A stretch of 64,000 nt of DNA from Branchiostoma floridae (Eukaryota > Chordata > Leptocardii > Amphioxiformes > Branchiostomatidae), in the NCBI RefSeq assembly GCF_000003815.2, contig NC_049985.1:12242416-12306415 (forward strand), written 5' to 3'. This document shows positions 59,129 through 64,000 of the stretch, one piece after another. The translations under genes were made by a program, and so were the position numbers. Positions within the stretch are counted from its first letter, which is position 1, and each line of letters begins with the position of its first letter. The notes beneath the pieces are model-generated. The model worked only from the letters and a program-made list of their open reading frames with translations, searched no databases and was not told the DNA's origin.

Positions 59129-60040
59129 GGTCTTCATTCATTGATCAATATAAGACTCCCATTGTAATTTGTGCCTTTCATTGTCCTGCCATTCTGTGCC
59201 GTAGAAAGATAAAAATGTTTATGTTTTTAAATACAAAAGTAAGAAAAAAATGCCATTGTTTTACCGATGCCATCACCTCCATGAATGTATGTCCGGATCC
59301 CGTGATAGTAGTTGTAGTCATATATTCACATTTCAATTTCTGTCTTAGCAGTGTTCACCCTTATCTAGAATTTTGACATTTATCTAAAATTTATCGCACA
59401 AAGGCCAGGTTATATTTTCGGTAACATGTGCGCGAACCGGATATCACCCGTTCTCACAACCGAGTAAAAAGGAAAAACAATAGCCTGTCTCATCTCCTGT
59501 CGGCGTCTGATGTAAAAATAAATACAGCGTTCCACATTTTTGCACGTTCAGGTCTAACTCCATTACACATATGAGTTTTTTCACCTATCGCGTCGCATAC
59601 TCGTAGTTTCATTGCAAAGCCCTATAGACATACAAAATTTATGAAATGCTATAGTTGAATCCTTCCAGTACCAGACGACGTTGTACATGTATCATTCCTA
59701 TGTGGAAGGGACACCATTGGATAAGGCTTTCTCTGTGTTACCTTTCCAATAATATTACAGAAACTGAAAACCCTTTTTTTTCATTTCTCATGTTAAGAGC
59801 AGTCATCAGTATCCATTGAAGATGTCAACTTGTTTTACGAAGGCTCCTACGTATTGCATTTCCTACTATGTCTTCACCCCCAGTGAAGTTGTTGTCTGAC
59901 AAAAATTTGCCACGTGTGACCAGGATATATCAACACGACACTCCCCTCTGTCTGCATCAACATTGTTGTGTCTATGATACACCATTCCCGAGCACGGAGT
60001 CTTTACTACTCTGAGTTCTAGCAACCTTCCTTGAGTCGAA
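59129..60040. other. Spacer between the two P4HA genes
   Basis: About 0.9 kb of AT-rich DNA includes the promoter of the second gene. No repeat family or extra exon was recognised. Confidence 0.4.
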
Positions 60041-61600
60041 ATGATTCTCCGCCTTCTCCTTTGCTTTCTACTTCCGGTCAGCCTGTATGCTGCCCGGGAC
60101 ACAGGATATTACTCCGCGATCGTGCGGGTGGAAAGGCTTCTGCTGGCCGAGAGGAAAATGGTCGGTAAGATCAAACACTACATCAGCCAGGGCGGGGAGG
60201 TGACTGGAGATCTCAGGAGGTAAGATTCAACTCACTTAAAAGAAATCACAATAAGATTGTCTTCTGATAAATCTATGCCACAGTAACTTGCACTACTTAA
60301 ACGGACATTTGTCCATTGCAAAGCCAAGTTTCAAGAATCCATAAAGTAGATCTGGCTCTTGAAATATGGGAAATTTTAGCATGTGAAAAACACCGTTGGC
60401 GTTAACTTCAGTCAAGGAGCTTTTATCTTGACTTCAATTCAGTCTATGTTTCGCTTTATCATTCTTTGTGCAGGCCAGGTTGGCTGTAGCGATGCAAGCG
60501 CTAGCATGCTTCAACCGGTCGATACGTTACCATTATATGTACTGTAAACAATAGAACAAAGGAAAGACGTCGATACCAGAATATCTCAAAACTGTAAAAA
60601 CTGCAGTAGAACAAACGTTCTTGTGTTACATTGCACCAAGTGTATATGAAACACACAACCACTCACTTTGGATAATGATATCAGTTCGTTTATGACAGCT
60701 ACCGTCTTTGTATGATTGTTTTCCGATCTTTGTGTTTGTTTTGTTGTATGTGCGTTAAGATATGCGGTTCGGCGAGGTCATAGCGCAGTATATTTATTTC
60801 ATTTGTATTGCAGTGATACCTATTGTACAGTTTTGATCCTGTGNNNNNNNNNNNNNNNNNNNNNNNNNNNNNNNNNNNNNNNNNNNNNNNNNNNNNNNNN
60901 NNNNNNNNNNNNNNNNNNNNNNNNNNNNNNNNNNNNNNNNNNNTAAATGATATTTACTTAAATGACGGCCATAAGCACTACTTGGGAATATCAGGTAGTA
61001 CTTGATTTGAAATCATTGAAACAAAATGCATTAGAATGAATGCTATGGTGATCTGACGATTTTTTTACTTACAGTATAGTAGGGCTGATTTTCTTTTGAA
61101 TTTCCCGGCGATGTTGATGAGAACAGACTTTTTCATGAAAGAATTTTCAGTAACAAGCTTTGTAACTAAAATCTTAAACCATTGTAAATCTTATACACTA
61201 TCCGTACGTCATGATAAACGTACCGCATGTCATGATATATATATATTCACAAAATGAGGTAGCCGGAAAACAATCCACATGTTTGTTTTCATCCTGATTT
61301 CCAGTTTCGTGGACAGCTATGAGGATAGCTGGCTACATCCGACTCGGGATGACCCCTTACACTTCGCCCACCATCCGGTTGGAGCCTACCTGTTGATCAA
61401 GCGACTAAGTCAAAATCATATGGAGGACATCTTTCAACAGGCTCAAGATCTGATCGGTACGAGTTTTCATAGCCTAGATGTAACGATGCAATTGTACCAC
61501 AAGATCTATCGAGTTAGGTCTTTTTCTTTCTTTTTCATTTCTTTGAACAGTGTGTGCATGTATGTGTACATAATCTGTATGTACTCTGTGTGTGTGAGTA

Positions 61601-61640
<40 letters not shown>

Positions 61641-63638
61641 GTGTGTGTTTGTGTGTGTTTGTGTTAGCACGTGCGCGTGTGTGTGTATGCTTTCCTATCT
61701 CTATGTCTGTTTGTTTGTTTGTTGATAGGTGGGTGCAAACTGATAAAGTAAACAGGTTATGTCTCCTTGTAGGGAAGTGGTTTGGTGGTTTGTAAGGAAG
61801 AAGGAGAACAGCAGTTTAATGTCTCGTTCCATTTTTTCCTTCGTAGAATGTCNNNNNNNNNNNNNNNNNNNNNNNNNNNNNNNNNNNNNNNNNNNNNNNN
61901 NNNNNNNNNNNNNNNNNNNNNNNNNNNNNNNNNNNNNNNNNNNNNNNNNNNNNNNNNNNNNNNNNNNNNNNNNNNNNNNNNNNNNNNNNNNNNNNNNNNN
62001 NNNNNNNNNNNNNNNNNNNNNNNNNNNNNNNNNNNNNNNNNNNNNNNNNNNNNNNNNNNNNNCCTGACCCTGGACCTGACAGACACCATGTTCATCGGGG
62101 ATGTGGCACTGAAGCAGAATCACTTCGAGGACGCGATCTCGTGGTCCAACTTCAACTTGATCTCCGCTAACGGGCCGGCTGAGAAGGCCAAAGTTCTGTC
62201 AAGAATAGCAATCGCTCACTCTAAGGTATGTTAATTCTCAACGTCACAAGGGGATTGCGTATCATAAAGAAAGAAAGACAAAAATAAATCCATTCCTTGC
62301 TGTATGATTGGCAACATTTTAGTTGGTCATAGGGAACTTTTCGTTGATGGAAGTGTTGTTTTCCAACAGCTGAAGCAACACGAGCGCGCCTTGGCTATAT
62401 ACGAGGAAGCCTTACAACTTGGTAAGCGGAACAACCGTTGTGTCCTAACTGTTGTGTCACTGGGACAACTGGTCCCGTCATATTATTCCTGCTTACGATG
62501 TGACATTCTCTTTCCAATCATGAGATTGTGACTCTATTCTTTTTTTTTTACTTCTGTCAAACGCTGTACCTCACTCAACTTGGTGTAAACACCCGTTTTT
62601 ATGATGCCAGATAAATGCACAACAAATACGAATACGAGTTTTTTGTTCCCCACATTCATGGTCATACATTGTTCCCTCTCTCCAGACTCAAACTATGAAT
62701 GTCTCGAGTACATGTACTTTCACCTGAAACTTCATGATCGTTAAAGTATGACCATGTTTGTTACAGATCCTGACAACCAGATCCTGTACGCGGACTATGA
62801 CGACGCTAAGCTGTTGGCAGCTAATGACGACACACCAACGGAGGAAATCCCCGCCGAGTGGATCGCCCAACGTGACAAGTCCCAACATCTCTGTCGTCTG
62901 GACGTTCTTCAGGTTCAATTTCTATTCAATTATGTCATATCTACTGATGTTTTATACAGCTGAGTTTATTGAATTTATTGGGATGGCATTCAGCTCAGAT
63001 TGAGCTTCCAGGGAACGTACAATAAAAACATACAGTACATGTAACGTTATGTGCCCAAAAACATAAACAGATACAATAACATACACTCAGATACAGATAA
63101 GACTTTCATATAAATACATACATAAAGTCTAAAATCACAAAATGAGATCAGAGGAAACATATGTGATATACACTAAAAACCATTATGATCCGTAAAATTG
63201 GTCTATCATCCTCTTGAACAATCGGGTATCAGAGACAATTTTAAAATTTCTAGGTAACAAATTCAACAACTTTACCGATCTATATTAAGTAAATGTTCTC
63301 CTTCCACTGTTTTTCATAGGATTCGGTCATCTATGATGTATCTTTTATCATGAAAAGACTGGAGAGTGTCTATGATATGCATGAACTGGTACAAGAGCTG
63401 TCATTCTTAATGTTGACCTTGGCGAAAAATAAGGCAGATGACATTGTGTTCCGTTGTCTAGATGCAAGCACCACCTCGTCGAGGTCTGAAGTGCCGTTAC
63501 ATCCGGGACAGTCCGCATCTTTACCTCAGTCCGGCCAAGATGGAGGTTCTCCACAGGAAGAACCCTCGACTCGTCATGTACCATGACGTCATCAGTCAGA
63601 ACGAGGCCAGGACACTCAGGAGCACGGCATTCCCCAAG
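60041..63638 (+). CDS. P4HA: Prolyl 4-hydroxylase subunit alpha paralogue (3' part outside window, internal gap)
   Basis: Six exons are visible: 60041-60219, 61305-61456, 61847-62225 (with 61853-62062 unsequenced), 62370-62421, 62767-62912 and 63462-63638. The signal peptide MILRLLLCFLLPVSLYA, HPVGAYLLIKRL, FIGDVALKQNHFEDAISW, the ALAIYEEALQL TPR-like exon and SPHLYLSPAKMEVLH match the first P4HA gene exon for exon. Exon 4 has the identical length of 52 bases. The catalytic HxD...H...K exons should lie just past the window. The recorded 210-base gap leaves the third exon out of frame, whereas the paralogue's exon length (395) would need about 226. Same predicted ER role as the neighbour; a tandem duplication. 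Confidence 0.88.
60844..60943. other. Assembly gap (100 N)
   Basis: A round-number gap in the first intron of the second P4HA gene. Confidence 1.
61590..61690. repeat. TG microsatellite in P4HA paralogue intron
   Basis: (TG)n with interruptions lies between the second and third exons of the second P4HA gene. Confidence 0.9.
61853..62062. other. Assembly gap (210 N) inside a P4HA exon
   Basis: It removes the middle of the third exon of the second P4HA gene. The stated size is out of frame with the flanking coding sequence. Confidence 1.
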
Positions 63639-63648
63639 GTTGGGCATT

Positions 63649-63910
63649 TTGTTCTTGTAACTCAACCGGTAGTGCTAGTAGGCTCCTGATTCCCCGGTTC
63701 AATCCTGGATAGGGCATCTAGGTTGGGGCAGTGCACCCGTCCTTCGGAAATGACGTAAGTCCCGTGTTTGAGAAGGTGCCTCGAGCACGTTAAAAGGAAG
63801 GGATAGCAATCCTTCCCTGTAAATAAATACCCTGCTACTGAAACAGCAAGGAAATTGGTCAGAAGACACTACAAGAGTCTAAACAAGCTAACAAACAAAC
63901 AAACAAGCTA
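63649..63910 (+). mobile_element. tRNA-derived SINE
   Basis: The head holds a pol III A-box-like TAACTCAACCGGTAGTG and, about 30 bases later, a B box GGTTCAATCC. A tRNA-unrelated body follows, ending in an (AACA)n tail near 63890-63910. It starts about ten bases after the splice donor at 63639. Confidence 0.6.
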
Positions 63911-64000
63911 TTATCCAAGAAACAGCTTATTCAGTTAGTCATTGGATATTTGTATAGTACTTCTGTATCAATGCACCAGATTTCGATTATGATTTTTTTA

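Noticed and set aside
63649-63720. Functional tRNA gene
   Set aside because: Pol III boxes are present, but no acceptor or anticodon stem could be paired and an A-rich tailed body follows, as in a SINE.

Overview
The window looks like nuclear DNA of an invertebrate chordate, most probably an amphioxus (Branchiostoma). The genus is inferred from the combination of many small GT-AG exons, domain-shuffled lectin/kringle genes joined by phase-1 introns, a full chordate-type DNMT1, AT-rich repeats built from ATTTGCATAAT blocks, and CR1-like LINEs. No species marker was seen. There are three runs of N (11366-11465, 60844-60943, 61853-62062).

Layout. 1-2676: 3' half of a plus-strand lectin gene (copy A: fucolectin, kringle, complete C-type lectin). 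2677-8191: repeats, plus a decayed copy of the 3' end of DNMT1 at 6233-6495. 8192-25063: a complete paralogue (copy B). It reads as a type II membrane protein with three NPM(Y/H) motifs in its tail, one transmembrane helix, a Ser/Thr/Pro stalk, a five-cysteine WSC-like domain, a fucolectin domain, a kringle and a C-type lectin domain that breaks off early. Its large introns hold LINEs, foldback elements and microsatellites. 27102-51829: DNMT1 on the minus strand, with 41 coding exons that join in phase to 1529 codons plus a stop. 53626-59013: a complete prolyl 4-hydroxylase alpha-subunit gene with 13 coding exons (543 residues). 60041 to the window end: a second tandem prolyl 4-hydroxylase alpha gene, cut off before its catalytic exons.

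Exon ends were set by reading splice sites and requiring that phases match across every junction. Summed lengths are divisible by three for copy B, DNMT1 and the first P4HA gene, which strongly supports those models. Lectin copy B and DNMT1 converge tail to tail. An old segmental duplication of that junction explains copy A and the stranded DNMT1 tail fragment.

The genes do not form one pathway. The lectin genes look like cell-surface recognition receptors, DNMT1 maintains CpG methylation, and the P4HA genes hydroxylate proline in the ER. The most unusual content is the receptor architecture of copy B with its repeated NPxY exons, the inverted LINE copies around one of those exons, and the duplication history.
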